Source: UBA7803 sp040219935 (GTDB lineage Bacteria; Pseudomonadota; Gammaproteobacteria; Pseudomonadales; Azotimanducaceae). From it: a DNA stretch of 64,000 bases. The DNA lies in the NCBI GenBank assembly GCA_040219935.1, contig JAVJUA010000080.1:1-64000 (forward strand), read 5' to 3'. Position 1 is the stretch's first letter. Each line of letters begins with the position of its first letter. Below are positions 26,893-34,716 of the stretch, one piece after another. A program made the position numbers and the translations under genes. The notes beneath the pieces are model-generated. The model was given only the letters and a program-made list of their open reading frames with translations, did no database searches and was not told the origin of the DNA.

Positions 26893-27852
26893 ATGACGGC
26901 GTCCCTGATCTATCTGGCCATCGGCCTCGTGCTGCTCATCCTGTCGGCCGAGCGATTCGTGTTCGGCGCCTCTGCGCTGGCGCGCAACCTGCGTGTGTCG
27001 CCGCTGCTGGTGGGCGTGATCATCGTCGGCTTCGGCACCTCCATGCCCGAGATGCTGGTGTCCGCCATCGCCGCCTGGCAGGGCAGTCCGGGGCTCGCCA
27101 TCGGCAACGCCATCGGCTCCAACATCACCAACATCGCGCTGATTCTGGGCGTGGCGGCGCTGATCCGGCCGCTCGCCGTGCACTCCATGGTGCTGCGCCG
27201 CGAGCTGCCCATCCTGCTGGCGGCCATGCTCACCGGCTGGGTGCTTCTCAGCAACGGCCGCATCGATCGCCCCGACGGCGTGCTGCTGCTGGTCGCCTTC
27301 GCGGGCATGCTCTACTGGATGGTGTCGGTGGCGCGCAGCGCCCGGGCCGAGGGCATCGACGGCTTCGAAGAGGTGGTGGGCGGTGCCGCCACGGTGAGCA
27401 ACCGGCGGGCCCTGCTCTGGCTGTTGCTGGGGCTCGCGGTGCTGCTGGCCAGCTCACGGCTGCTGGTCTGGGCGGCCGTGGACATGGCCGAGGCGTGGGG
27501 CGTGAGCGACCTGGTGATCGGCCTCACCGTCGTGGCGGTGGGCACCAGCCTGCCGGAGCTGGCATCGTCGGTGGCGGCCGCGATCAAACGCGAGGACGAC
27601 ATCGCCATCGGCAACGTGGTGGGATCGAACACCTTCAACACCCTGGCCGTGCTGGGGCTGCCCGGCGTGATCGCGCCCGGTGCCTTTGCGCCGGAGGTGC
27701 TGACCCGCGACGTGCCGATCATGGTGCTGCTGACCGTGGCCCTGTTCGCCATGGCCTACGGGCCGGCGGCCGGCGGCCGCATCAACCGCACCGAGGGCGG
27801 GGTGCTGCTGGCCGCCTTCTTCGGCTACCAGTGGCTGCTGTTCGGCGCCTGA
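26893..27852 (+). CDS. calcium/sodium antiporter (CaCA family, YrbG-like)
   Basis: 319 aa, ten predicted membrane segments in two inverted halves. The alpha repeats GFGTSMPEMLVS and AVGTSLPELASS, with partner GNAIGSNITNI and GNVVGSNTFNT, hold the cation-site acidic and polar residues. Exchanges Ca2+ for Na+ or K+ across the inner membrane. The gene abuts the methyltransferase gene and is convergent with the HExxH protein, 13 bp away. Confidence 0.93.
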   Translation: MTASLIYLAIGLVLLILSAERFVFGASALARNLRVSPLLVGVIIVGFGTSMPEMLVSAIAAWQGSPGLAIGNAIGSNITNIALILGVAALIRPLAVHSMVLRRELPILLAAMLTGWVLLSNGRIDRPDGVLLLVAFAGMLYWMVSVARSARAEGIDGFEEVVGGAATVSNRRALLWLLLGLAVLLASSRLLVWAAVDMAEAWGVSDLVIGLTVVAVGTSLPELASSVAAAIKREDDIAIGNVVGSNTFNTLAVLGLPGVIAPGAFAPEVLTRDVPIMVLLTVALFAMAYGPAAGGRINRTEGGVLLAAFFGYQWLLFGA

Positions 27853-27865
27853 GCGCGAAGCCGGC

Positions 27866-29104
27866 TCAGTCTTCCCGATCGGCGCCGCCGGGCGCCGCCT
27901 CCAGGGCCGCGGCGAACACGTCCGACTCCTGGCCCAGGGCCTCGTGCAGCAGCGTGGCCAGGCGCTCCCGGCTGGCCCGGCCCTCGCCGAACAGGGTGGC
28001 GGTGACCGCGTCCAGGTCGGCCCCGGCGGCCGCCAGCTCCAGGTCGAGATCGCGAAACAGCAGCACCGCGCGCGCGGTGTTGGCGCCGGTGGAAGGGTCC
28101 GCCAGCCGGCCATCGTTGCGGTCCACCCAGTCGCCGAGCCAGGTCATGGCGCGCTCGAAGCGCTCGCCGCTGATGCCGCCGCTGCGCATCAGTACGACCA
28201 GCGTGTAGTACTCGGCAATGCCCTCGACGATCCAGTCGTCGCCGGGCACGCCTGGCTCGGTCATGGCCACGTGCATCAGCTCGTGCAGCAGGGTGCTGGT
28301 GCCGTTGCCGCTGATGAGCGGTCGGTCCGGGTGTACGTACAGCGACGCTGGACCCGAAAGACCGCCCCGCCACATGTTGCGGGCGCTGCTGACGATCACC
28401 ACCTGCTCGGGGAACGAGGGCACGATGCGGGTCAGCTCGGGCAGCGTCCAGCGCAGGAACGACAGCATGTCCAGACGGCGGAACCCCTGGCCGCGGGGGC
28501 CGGTGATGGCCACCAGCCGGTCGGCGATGACGTCGCGGCGGGTGCCCAGGTCGCCGGCCGCCATCCAGCCGAGCGGGCGGTCGAAGCGGCGGCCGGCCGT
28601 ATCGACGGTGAGCGCGCTGCCGCGCATGGGGCCGTAGCGGGTTTCGAAGCTCCAGCCGTCCGGGCCGGACAGGCTCAGGGTGGCGTCCGAGTGGGCGCCG
28701 GGCAGCGAGCGTACGCGGGCGGCCGGAAACACCCGGTCCAGGCGCAGCACCGCCCAGTCGTCGGTCATCCGCGAGTCGTACTTGCCCGAGCGCTTGCGGT
28801 CGACCTTGACGCGATAGGTCAGCGTGCCGCCCTGCTCGGGCACCGACCAGCGCAGGCGGCGGCCCTGGCGGCGGATCTTGCCGTCGCCGTCGAACTCGGA
28901 GAAGCGGGAATCCGGCGCGTTGAAATCCAGCATCCGCAACCGGCCGTCGCTCTGGGTCACCTCGATGCGGGCCACCAGATAGCCGTCGGTCGGCCGGAAC
29001 TCGGCATGGTAGTGCAGGCCGTATGGCCGGTCGCCCGCATCTTCGGCGGCGAGCAGCCCGGGCAGGCCGGCCAGACAGATGAGCAGCAGCGCGCGGATCG
29101 GCAA
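27866..29104 (-). CDS. secreted HExxH protein, putative zinc metallopeptidase
   Basis: About 412 aa from a TTG at 29104 (AGG upstream). A signal peptide covers about residues 1-20 (ALLLICLAGLPGLLAAED). The N-terminal half is beta-rich, like the non-catalytic domain of M1/M61 peptidases. LLHELMHVAM is followed 23 residues on by GIAEYYT, giving HExxH plus a third Glu ligand (gluzincin pattern). The family is not named with certainty. It is divergent from the AI-2E gene. Substrate unknown. Confidence 0.65.
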   Translation of the reverse strand: MPIRALLLICLAGLPGLLAAEDAGDRPYGLHYHAEFRPTDGYLVARIEVTQSDGRLRMLDFNAPDSRFSEFDGDGKIRRQGRRLRWSVPEQGGTLTYRVKVDRKRSGKYDSRMTDDWAVLRLDRVFPAARVRSLPGAHSDATLSLSGPDGWSFETRYGPMRGSALTVDTAGRRFDRPLGWMAAGDLGTRRDVIADRLVAITGPRGQGFRRLDMLSFLRWTLPELTRIVPSFPEQVVIVSSARNMWRGGLSGPASLYVHPDRPLISGNGTSTLLHELMHVAMTEPGVPGDDWIVEGIAEYYTLVVLMRSGGISGERFERAMTWLGDWVDRNDGRLADPSTGANTARAVLLFRDLDLELAAAGADLDAVTATLFGEGRASRERLATLLHEALGQESDVFAAALEAAPGGADRED

Positions 29105-29195
29105 GATGGAAGGCCTCGTCGTTGGGAATGCGCAGTGTACTAGTGTTGGCCGGCGTCTTGCCGCACCATGCCGGCATCGTCCGACCAGGCCCATC

Positions 29196-30266
29196 ATGTC
29201 CGACTCAGCCCGCGCTCCCGACCCGATTCGCCTCGGCTTCATCCTGCTGCTGCTGGCGGTGGTGGGCGGCGCGTTCCTGGCCATGATCGCCGACTTTCTG
29301 GTGGCGCTGCTGATGGCGGCCCTGTTTGCCGGCCTGCTGCACCCGCCGTGCCGCTGGCTGTGCGGGCGCCTCGGCGGGCGCCGGGTGGTCGCCACCGTGA
29401 TCACCATGATGGTGGCCTTGCTGGCGCTCGGGCTGCCGCTGGCCGGCCTGGTCGGCGTCGTTGCCGCCGAAGCGGTGCAGGTCAGCCAGCAGATCCGTCC
29501 CTGGGTGCAGGAGTTGATGTCCGGCGACACGCCCATCACCGCGTCGCTGCCGGATTGGCTGCCCTATGCGGAGCACCTCGATCCCTACCGCGAGAGCATC
29601 CTCCAGAAGGTGGCCGAGGCGGGCGCCAGCGCCGGGAGCTGGCTGGTGGGCAGCGTGTCGACGGTGACCCAGGGCACGCTGGGTTTTCTGCTGGCGCTGT
29701 TCGTGTTCCTGTACGCGCTGTTCTTCTTCCTGCTCGACGGTTCGCGGCTGGTGGCGGCGCTGAAGGACCATCTGCCCCTCTCCGAAGGCGATCGTGACCT
29801 GGTGGTGGACCGCGGCCTCGCCGTCACCCGTGCGTCGCTGAAGGGCATTCTGGTGATCGGCGCGCTGCAGGGGCTGCTGGTGGGCCTCGGCCTCTGGGCG
29901 TGCGGCCTCAGCGGCGCGGCGTTCTGGGGCACCATCGTCTTCGTGCTGTCCGCCGTGCCCGGCCTGGGCGCCCCCATCATCTGGGTGCCGGCCGTGATCT
30001 ATCTCGCCGTCACCGGCAGCCCCGGCTGGGCGGTGGGCCTGGCGCTCTGGGGCGCGCTGGTGGTCGGTCTGGTGGACAACGTGCTCAGGCCGATGATCGT
30101 CGGTCGCGACGCGCGGCTGCCCGACCTGGTGGTGCTGGTTTCCATTCTCGGCGGCATCGGCCTGTTCGGCGCGGTGGGCATCCTGATCGGCCCGATCCTG
30201 GCCGCCATGCTGGACACCCTGCTCAACATCTACCGGCGCGCGTTCTCGCCGTGGCTGCCTGATTGA
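29196..30266 (+). CDS. AI-2E family permease
   Basis: 356 aa inner-membrane protein with about eight segments (paired helices at 15-50 and 70-95, a soluble loop about 100-150, then six more). LSAVPGLGAPIIWVPA and DNVLRPMIVG are the family signatures. Members have been linked to autoinducer-2 export, Na+/Li+ antiport and other roles, so the name gives no function here. ATG at 29196; an upstream in-frame ATG at 29079 would overlap the divergent gene. Confidence 0.85.
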   Translation: MSDSARAPDPIRLGFILLLLAVVGGAFLAMIADFLVALLMAALFAGLLHPPCRWLCGRLGGRRVVATVITMMVALLALGLPLAGLVGVVAAEAVQVSQQIRPWVQELMSGDTPITASLPDWLPYAEHLDPYRESILQKVAEAGASAGSWLVGSVSTVTQGTLGFLLALFVFLYALFFFLLDGSRLVAALKDHLPLSEGDRDLVVDRGLAVTRASLKGILVIGALQGLLVGLGLWACGLSGAAFWGTIVFVLSAVPGLGAPIIWVPAVIYLAVTGSPGWAVGLALWGALVVGLVDNVLRPMIVGRDARLPDLVVLVSILGGIGLFGAVGILIGPILAAMLDTLLNIYRRAFSPWLPD

Positions 30267-30376
30267 CCGAGACCGTGGCAGGCGCGCCCGTGCCGGGGGG
30301 GCGCATTCGCCTTGGGAATATCGGGCTCGCTCGGTTAGCATGCGCGGCACGCGGCCGGTGTGCGGGTTCCAGTGAA

Positions 30377-30463
30377 TGGTGCCGAGGAGAGGACTTGAAC
30401 CTCCACGGGGTTTCCCCCACTAGCACCTGAAGCTAGCGTGTCTACCAATTTCACCACCTCGGC
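30377..30463 (-). tRNA. tRNA-Leu(CAG)
   Basis: 87 nt including an encoded CCA (30377-30379). Acceptor GCCGAGG pairs with CCTCGGC. The anticodon loop TTCAGGT holds CAG (complement of 30427-30429) on a CTAGC/GCTAG stem. A long variable arm (about GTGGGGGAAACCCCGT) marks a class II tRNA. The T-loop is GGTTCAAGTCC. It reads CUG, likely the dominant Leu codon in this G+C-rich genome. Confidence 0.97.
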
Positions 30464-30479
30464 ATAAGGCGGGGTGCGC

Positions 30480-30508
30480 AATCTACTTACAGCCGTGAGC
30501 GTTGTCAA
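30480..30508 (-). promoter_or_regulatory. sigma-70 promoter for tRNA-Leu
   Basis: On the minus strand TTGACA (30503-30508), 17-bp spacer, TAGATT (30480-30485). This would start transcription about ten bases before the mature tRNA 5' end. The -35 box lies only two bases from the divergent rnr start codon. Confidence 0.75.
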
Positions 30509-30510
30509 TT

Positions 30511-32502
30511 ATGTCCTCCCGCCATCGAAAATCTGCACGCCGTGACGACGGCCGCACCGGTGCCGCCGAGCCGGCGCGCGGCCGGGTCGAGGAGGCCGTG
30601 CTGGAAGGCCGGGGCCGCACGCTGACCTTCGACGGCCTGCCGGTGACCCGCGGCCGCGGCTTCAAGCTGCGGCCGGGCGACCGGGTGGAGGCGGTGCGCG
30701 ACGAGGACGGCGTCGAGGTGTTGAGGGTGGTCGAGTATGCGGCGCAGCCGGTGATCGGCGAGCTGCGCCGCCACGGCCGCTACCCCCACGTCGAGGCGGT
30801 GTCGCCCGAGTACCGGGGCCGGGTCTCCCTCGAGGAGCCGCCAGCGGTAGGCGAGCACGGCAACACGGTGGCGGTGCGTATCACCGGTGAGGACCGCTAC
30901 GGCCTGGTGGGCGTGGTCACCCGGGTGGTTTCGGACAAGGCCGGCGTGGAGCTTGCGGCGGAGACCCTGCTGGAGAGCCACGGCGTGCCCCGGGAGTGGC
31001 CCGACGGCGTCGAGCGGGCCGCCGAGCGGCTGCCCAAGCAGGTGCAGCCGGGCAGGCATCGCGACCGCGTGGCGCTGCTCGACGTGCCGCTGGTCACCAT
31101 CGACGGCGAGACCGCCAAGGACTTCGACGATGCGGTGTTCGCCGAGCGCGACGGCCGCGGCTGGCACCTGGTGGTGGCGATCGCCGACGTCGCCCACTAC
31201 GTCAAGCCGGGCAGCGTCCTGGACCAGTGCGCGTGGGAGCGGGGCACCTCGGTGTACCTGGCAGACCGGGTGGTACCCATGCTGCCCGAGGCGTTGTCCA
31301 ACGGCCTGTGCTCGCTGCGCCCCCACGAGGCGCGCCTCGCCCTGGTCTGCGACATGCGGGTGTCCGCCCGGGGCCGGGTCACCGGCTTCGAGTTCTACGA
31401 GGGCGTGATCCGCTCCTGGCAGCGCCTCACCTATACCCGCGTGCAGGAGTTTCTCGAGGCGGGCGCTCTGGACGTCGAGCCGGAGGTGCAGCAGTCGCTG
31501 CGCGAGCTGAAGGGCGTCTACGAAGCGTTTCGCCAGGCGCGTGAAGCCCGCGGCGCGCTGGATTTCGACTCCCATGAGGCGGTGCTGGAGCTGGCGGACG
31601 GCCACATCAAGGCGATCCACCCGGTGACCCGCAACGATGCCCACCGGCTGATCGAAGAGGCCATGATCAACGCCAACGTCTGCGCCGCCGAGTTCCTGGA
31701 AGCTCAGGACCGGCACGCCCTGTACCGCATCCACGAGCCGCCCGACGCCGAGAAGACCGAGCAGCTTCGCCAGGCCCTGGCCTTTGCCGGCGTGCGTCTG
31801 GCCCGGGGCGAGGTCAACCCCAAGCGCGTGCACGACGCCCTGTCGGAGCTGGGCGACCGCCCCGACCGCTGGATCTTCGAGATGCTGGCGCTGCGCTCCA
31901 TGAATCAGGCCCTCTACGACCCGGAGAACAAGGGCCACTACGGGCTGGCGCTGGAACGCTACATGCACTTCACCTCACCCATTCGCCGCTATCCCGACCT
32001 GGTGGTGCACCGGGCCATCAAGGCCGTGCTGCGCGGCGAGCCCGCGCCCATGAGCGACGACCGGCTGGCCGCCACCGGCGAGCAGGCGTCCATGACCGAG
32101 CGCCGCGCCGAGTCGGTGGCCTGGGGCGTGGAGGGCTGGCTGAAGTGCGAGTACGTGGCCGAACGCGTCGGTCAGGACTTCGACGGCGTGGTGATGGGGG
32201 TCACCGAGTTCGGGCTGTTCGTCGAGCTCACCGGCTTCTACGTCCAGGGGCTGGTGCACATCTCGGCGCTGGGCCAGGACTACTTCCGCTTCGATCAGGC
32301 CGGCATGTGCCTGGTGGGCGACCGCTCCGGCCGCCGCTTCGGCCTCGGCGACGAGCTGCGGGTGACCCTGCAGGAGGTGCAGCCGGCGGTGGGCAAGGTG
32401 GATCTGACCCTGACCGCTGGCAAGAGCGGCGGCAATGCCGACGGCAAGCGCGGCGGCAAAAGCGGCGGCCGCGGCGGCCAGCGTCGGCGGCGGCGCGGCT
32501 GA
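30511..32502 (+). CDS. rnr: ribonuclease R (short form lacking the N-terminal helix-turn-helix)
   Basis: 663 aa against about 800 in E. coli and Pseudomonas. The start falls just before the OB-fold (CSD) region (RVEEAVLEGRGRTLTF); the winged-helix domain normally in front is absent. The RNB active site TIDGETAKDFDDAV keeps the metal-binding Asp residues. HFTSPIRRYPDLVVH, a C-terminal S1 domain (about 545-630) and a Lys/Gly/Arg-rich tail follow. It degrades structured RNA, and assists trans-translation with tmRNA. ATG at 30511 has a weak ribosome site. It overlaps the region of the divergent tRNA promoter. Confidence 0.93.
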   Translation: MSSRHRKSARRDDGRTGAAEPARGRVEEAVLEGRGRTLTFDGLPVTRGRGFKLRPGDRVEAVRDEDGVEVLRVVEYAAQPVIGELRRHGRYPHVEAVSPEYRGRVSLEEPPAVGEHGNTVAVRITGEDRYGLVGVVTRVVSDKAGVELAAETLLESHGVPREWPDGVERAAERLPKQVQPGRHRDRVALLDVPLVTIDGETAKDFDDAVFAERDGRGWHLVVAIADVAHYVKPGSVLDQCAWERGTSVYLADRVVPMLPEALSNGLCSLRPHEARLALVCDMRVSARGRVTGFEFYEGVIRSWQRLTYTRVQEFLEAGALDVEPEVQQSLRELKGVYEAFRQAREARGALDFDSHEAVLELADGHIKAIHPVTRNDAHRLIEEAMINANVCAAEFLEAQDRHALYRIHEPPDAEKTEQLRQALAFAGVRLARGEVNPKRVHDALSELGDRPDRWIFEMLALRSMNQALYDPENKGHYGLALERYMHFTSPIRRYPDLVVHRAIKAVLRGEPAPMSDDRLAATGEQASMTERRAESVAWGVEGWLKCEYVAERVGQDFDGVVMGVTEFGLFVELTGFYVQGLVHISALGQDYFRFDQAGMCLVGDRSGRRFGLGDELRVTLQEVQPAVGKVDLTLTAGKSGGNADGKRGGKSGGRGGQRRRRRG

Positions 32503-32505
32503 CCC

Positions 32506-33276
32506 GTGGATCAGGTCTACGGCCTGCACGCCGTCGCCGCGCTGCTGGCAAGCGATCCCGGTCGGGTGCGCGTGGTGCACGTTCAGCGCGGCCGTCAGGA
32601 CCGGCGGGTCAGCGAGCTGGTCGATGCGGCGCGGGCGGCCGGCATCCGGGTCGACATCGCCGACCGGGCCTGGCTCGACCGCCGTGCCGGCGGCAGTCAT
32701 CAGGGGGTGCTGGCGGAGTGTCACGCCATGGCGCCCCTGGACGAGAAGGCGTTCGAGGCGCGCTGGCAGGAGCTCGCCGGGCCGCGCCTGCTGCTGGTGC
32801 TGGACGGCATCACCGATCCCCGCAACCTGGGCGCCTGCCTGCGCAGCGCCAACGCCGCCGGCGTCCAGGCGGTGCTGCTGCCGCGGCGGCGCAGCGCGCC
32901 ATTGTCCGACGTGGCGCTGAAGACGGCGGCCGGCGGCGCCGAGGGTCTGCTGCTGGTGAGCGTGGCCAACCTGGCGCGGCGGCTAGAATGGCTGAAGGAC
33001 CAGGGGGTCTGGCTGGTGGGCGCCGACGGCTCTGCATCCCGCGCCTACAGCGACGTCGACCTGACCCGCGACTGCGCCATCGTCCTCGGCGGCGAGGCCG
33101 AGGGCATGCGGGCGCTCACCGCGAAGCTGTGCGACGACCTGGTGGCGATTCCCATGCAGGGCACGGTATCGAGCCTGAACGTGTCGGTGGCGGCCGGCAT
33201 CCTGCTTTTCGAGGCGCTGCGGCAGCGGCGCACGCAGGCGCCGGCGCGGCTTGCAAGCGCGCCCCCGCCCCCCTAG
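32506..33276 (+). CDS. rlmB: 23S rRNA (Gm2251) 2'-O-methyltransferase RlmB
   Basis: 256 aa SPOUT methyltransferase. An N-terminal L30e-like substrate-binding domain (about 1-80) precedes the trefoil-knot domain. Motif 1 is DGITDPRNLGACLRSA, motif 2 LGGEAEGM, motif 3 IPMQGTVSSLNVSVAA. GTG start 3 bp after rnr, the usual coupled pair. Its last bases carry the rpsF promoter. Confidence 0.97.
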   Translation: MDQVYGLHAVAALLASDPGRVRVVHVQRGRQDRRVSELVDAARAAGIRVDIADRAWLDRRAGGSHQGVLAECHAMAPLDEKAFEARWQELAGPRLLLVLDGITDPRNLGACLRSANAAGVQAVLLPRRRSAPLSDVALKTAAGGAEGLLLVSVANLARRLEWLKDQGVWLVGADGSASRAYSDVDLTRDCAIVLGGEAEGMRALTAKLCDDLVAIPMQGTVSSLNVSVAAGILLFEALRQRRTQAPARLASAPPPP

Positions 33277-33279
33277 AAT
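33251..33279 (+). promoter_or_regulatory. sigma-70 promoter for rpsF-rpsR-rplI
   Basis: TTGCAA (33251-33256), 17-bp spacer, TAGAAT (33274-33279). It overlaps the rlmB stop codon and lies about 80 bp before rpsF, which has a perfect TAAGGAGG ribosome site. The leader is long enough for feedback control by S6:S18, but I could not identify a known S6:S18-binding leader motif. Confidence 0.6.
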
Positions 33280-33361
33280 TCGCCGCCCTACATAACCCCC
33301 TTGCCTCACGAACGACGCCATTCCGGCGCGGGCGGAGGTGACACCGTAAGGAGGCGTCCTG

Positions 33362-33808
33362 ATGCGACATTACGAGGTCGTGTTTCTCGTGCACCCTGAT
33401 CAGAGCGATCAGGTGCCCGGCATGATCGAACGCTACGAGCAGCTCATCGAGCGCGGCGAAGGCAAGGTCCACCGCAAGGAAGACTGGGGCCGCCGTCAGC
33501 TCACGTTCCCGATCGCCAAGATTCACAAGGCGCACTACGTGCTCATGAACATCGAGGTCGACAAGCCGACCCTCGAGGAGCTCGAGAGCGCGTTCCGGTT
33601 CAACGACGCGGTGATCCGCAACCTGGTGATCAGCCGCAAGGGCGCGCCGGATGGCCACAGCCGCATCTACGAGGAAGAGCTGCGCGAGCAGGAGAAGGAC
33701 CGGGAGCGCGAGCAGCGCCGCGAGCAGGAGTCGTCGCGACGCGATGACGGCGAGGAAGAACGTCCCAGCCGCAGCCGTGCCGCCGCCACCCAGGAGGAAG
33801 AGGAATGA
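33362..33808 (+). CDS. rpsF: 30S ribosomal protein S6
   Basis: 148 aa. MRHYEVVFLVHPDQ begins the S6 fold; the C-terminus carries a long Arg/Glu-rich tail (about 105-148) beyond the core domain. S6 binds S18 on the small subunit platform. TAAGGAGG precedes the ATG. The stop overlaps the rpsR start. Confidence 0.98.
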   Translation: MRHYEVVFLVHPDQSDQVPGMIERYEQLIERGEGKVHRKEDWGRRQLTFPIAKIHKAHYVLMNIEVDKPTLEELESAFRFNDAVIRNLVISRKGAPDGHSRIYEEELREQEKDREREQRREQESSRRDDGEEERPSRSRAAATQEEEE

Positions 33809-34029
33809 GCAGACGTTTCGGCCGCAAGAAGTTCGCTCGCCTGGAAGTGCCGGGCGCCGAGATCGACTACAAGAACCTGGACCTCCTGAAGCAGTACATC
33901 GGCGAGACCGGCAAGATCGTGCCGAGCCGCATCACCGGTACCACGGCGCGGCAGCAGCGGCTGCTGGCCCAGGAGATCAAGCGCGCGCGCTACCTGGCGC
34001 TGCTGCCCTACACCGATGCCCATCGGTAA
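33805..34029 (+). CDS. rpsR: 30S ribosomal protein S18
   Basis: 74 aa. MSRRFGRKKFARLE and RITGTTARQQRLLAQEIKRA are the conserved S18 sequence. Coupled to rpsF through an ATGA overlap. No zinc-binding Cys pairs are present (C-minus form). The membrane-protein gene found between rpsR and rplI in P. aeruginosa (PA4933) is missing. Confidence 0.98.
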   Translation: MSRRFGRKKFARLEVPGAEIDYKNLDLLKQYIGETGKIVPSRITGTTARQQRLLAQEIKRARYLALLPYTDAHR

Positions 34030-34044
34030 GCCGAGGAGACCGAC

Positions 34045-34491
34045 ATGAACGTGATTCTGCTCGAGCGCATCCGCAATCTGGGCGACCTCGGCGACGAGGT
34101 GGCGGTGAAGCCCGGCTTTGCGCGCAACTTCCTGATTCCCCAGGGCAAGGCCGTGCGTGCCACCGTCGAGAACCGCTCCGTGTTCGAAGAACGCCGGGCG
34201 GAGCTGGAGCGGGTGGCGAATGAGCGTCTGGGTGAAGCCCAGACCCGCGCCGCGACCCTGGAAGGCATGGCGGTCACCATCGTCGTGAAGGCCGGTGACG
34301 AGGGCAAGCTGTACGGATCCGTCGGCACCCAGGACATCGCCGACGCCGTCGTCGCCAAGGGCGTCGAGGTCGAGAAGAGCGAGATCCGCCTGCCCGAGGG
34401 GCCGATCCGCAGCATCGGCGAGTACGCGATCGACCTGCAGCTGCACTCCGACCTGACCGTGCCGATCCAGGTATCCGTCGTCGCCGAGTGA
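34045..34491 (+). CDS. rplI: 50S ribosomal protein L9
   Basis: 148 aa, full length: N-terminal RNA-binding domain (MNVILLERIRNLGDLGDEV, VKPGFARNFLIPQGKA), a long connecting helix and a C-terminal domain. CCGAGGAGACC lies before the ATG. Confidence 0.98.
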   Translation: MNVILLERIRNLGDLGDEVAVKPGFARNFLIPQGKAVRATVENRSVFEERRAELERVANERLGEAQTRAATLEGMAVTIVVKAGDEGKLYGSVGTQDIADAVVAKGVEVEKSEIRLPEGPIRSIGEYAIDLQLHSDLTVPIQVSVVAE

Positions 34492-34495
34492 TGGT

Positions 34496-34512
34496 GCGGC
34501 GCCCTGCGCCGC
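34496..34512 (+). terminator. G+C-rich hairpin after rplI
   Basis: GCGGCGC (34496-34502), loop CCT, GCGCCGC (34506-34512): a perfect 7-bp stem just after the rplI stop. More G+C-rich inverted sequence follows to about 34565. There is no U-tract. The rest of the 225-bp gap to dnaB shows no gene. GAGAGCCTG occurs twice near 34617-34637, and I found no clear dnaB promoter. Confidence 0.35.
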
Positions 34513-34716
34513 CCAGCGGCGCGGTGCGCGCGTGGGTGAGTGCCCACATCGCGTCGCCGCGCCGGGCCTTGGCGCAACCCAATGTTTTGATTGACCATTC
34601 GATCGGCGACCCGGCGCGAGAGCCTGCCGGAGAGCCTGTCGGCGAGCCATTTTCTGCTTGATTTGGGCCGGCGTTGCTCTCAGGCTCTTCTCCCCGACCA
34701 GCACGATCCAAGCCGC

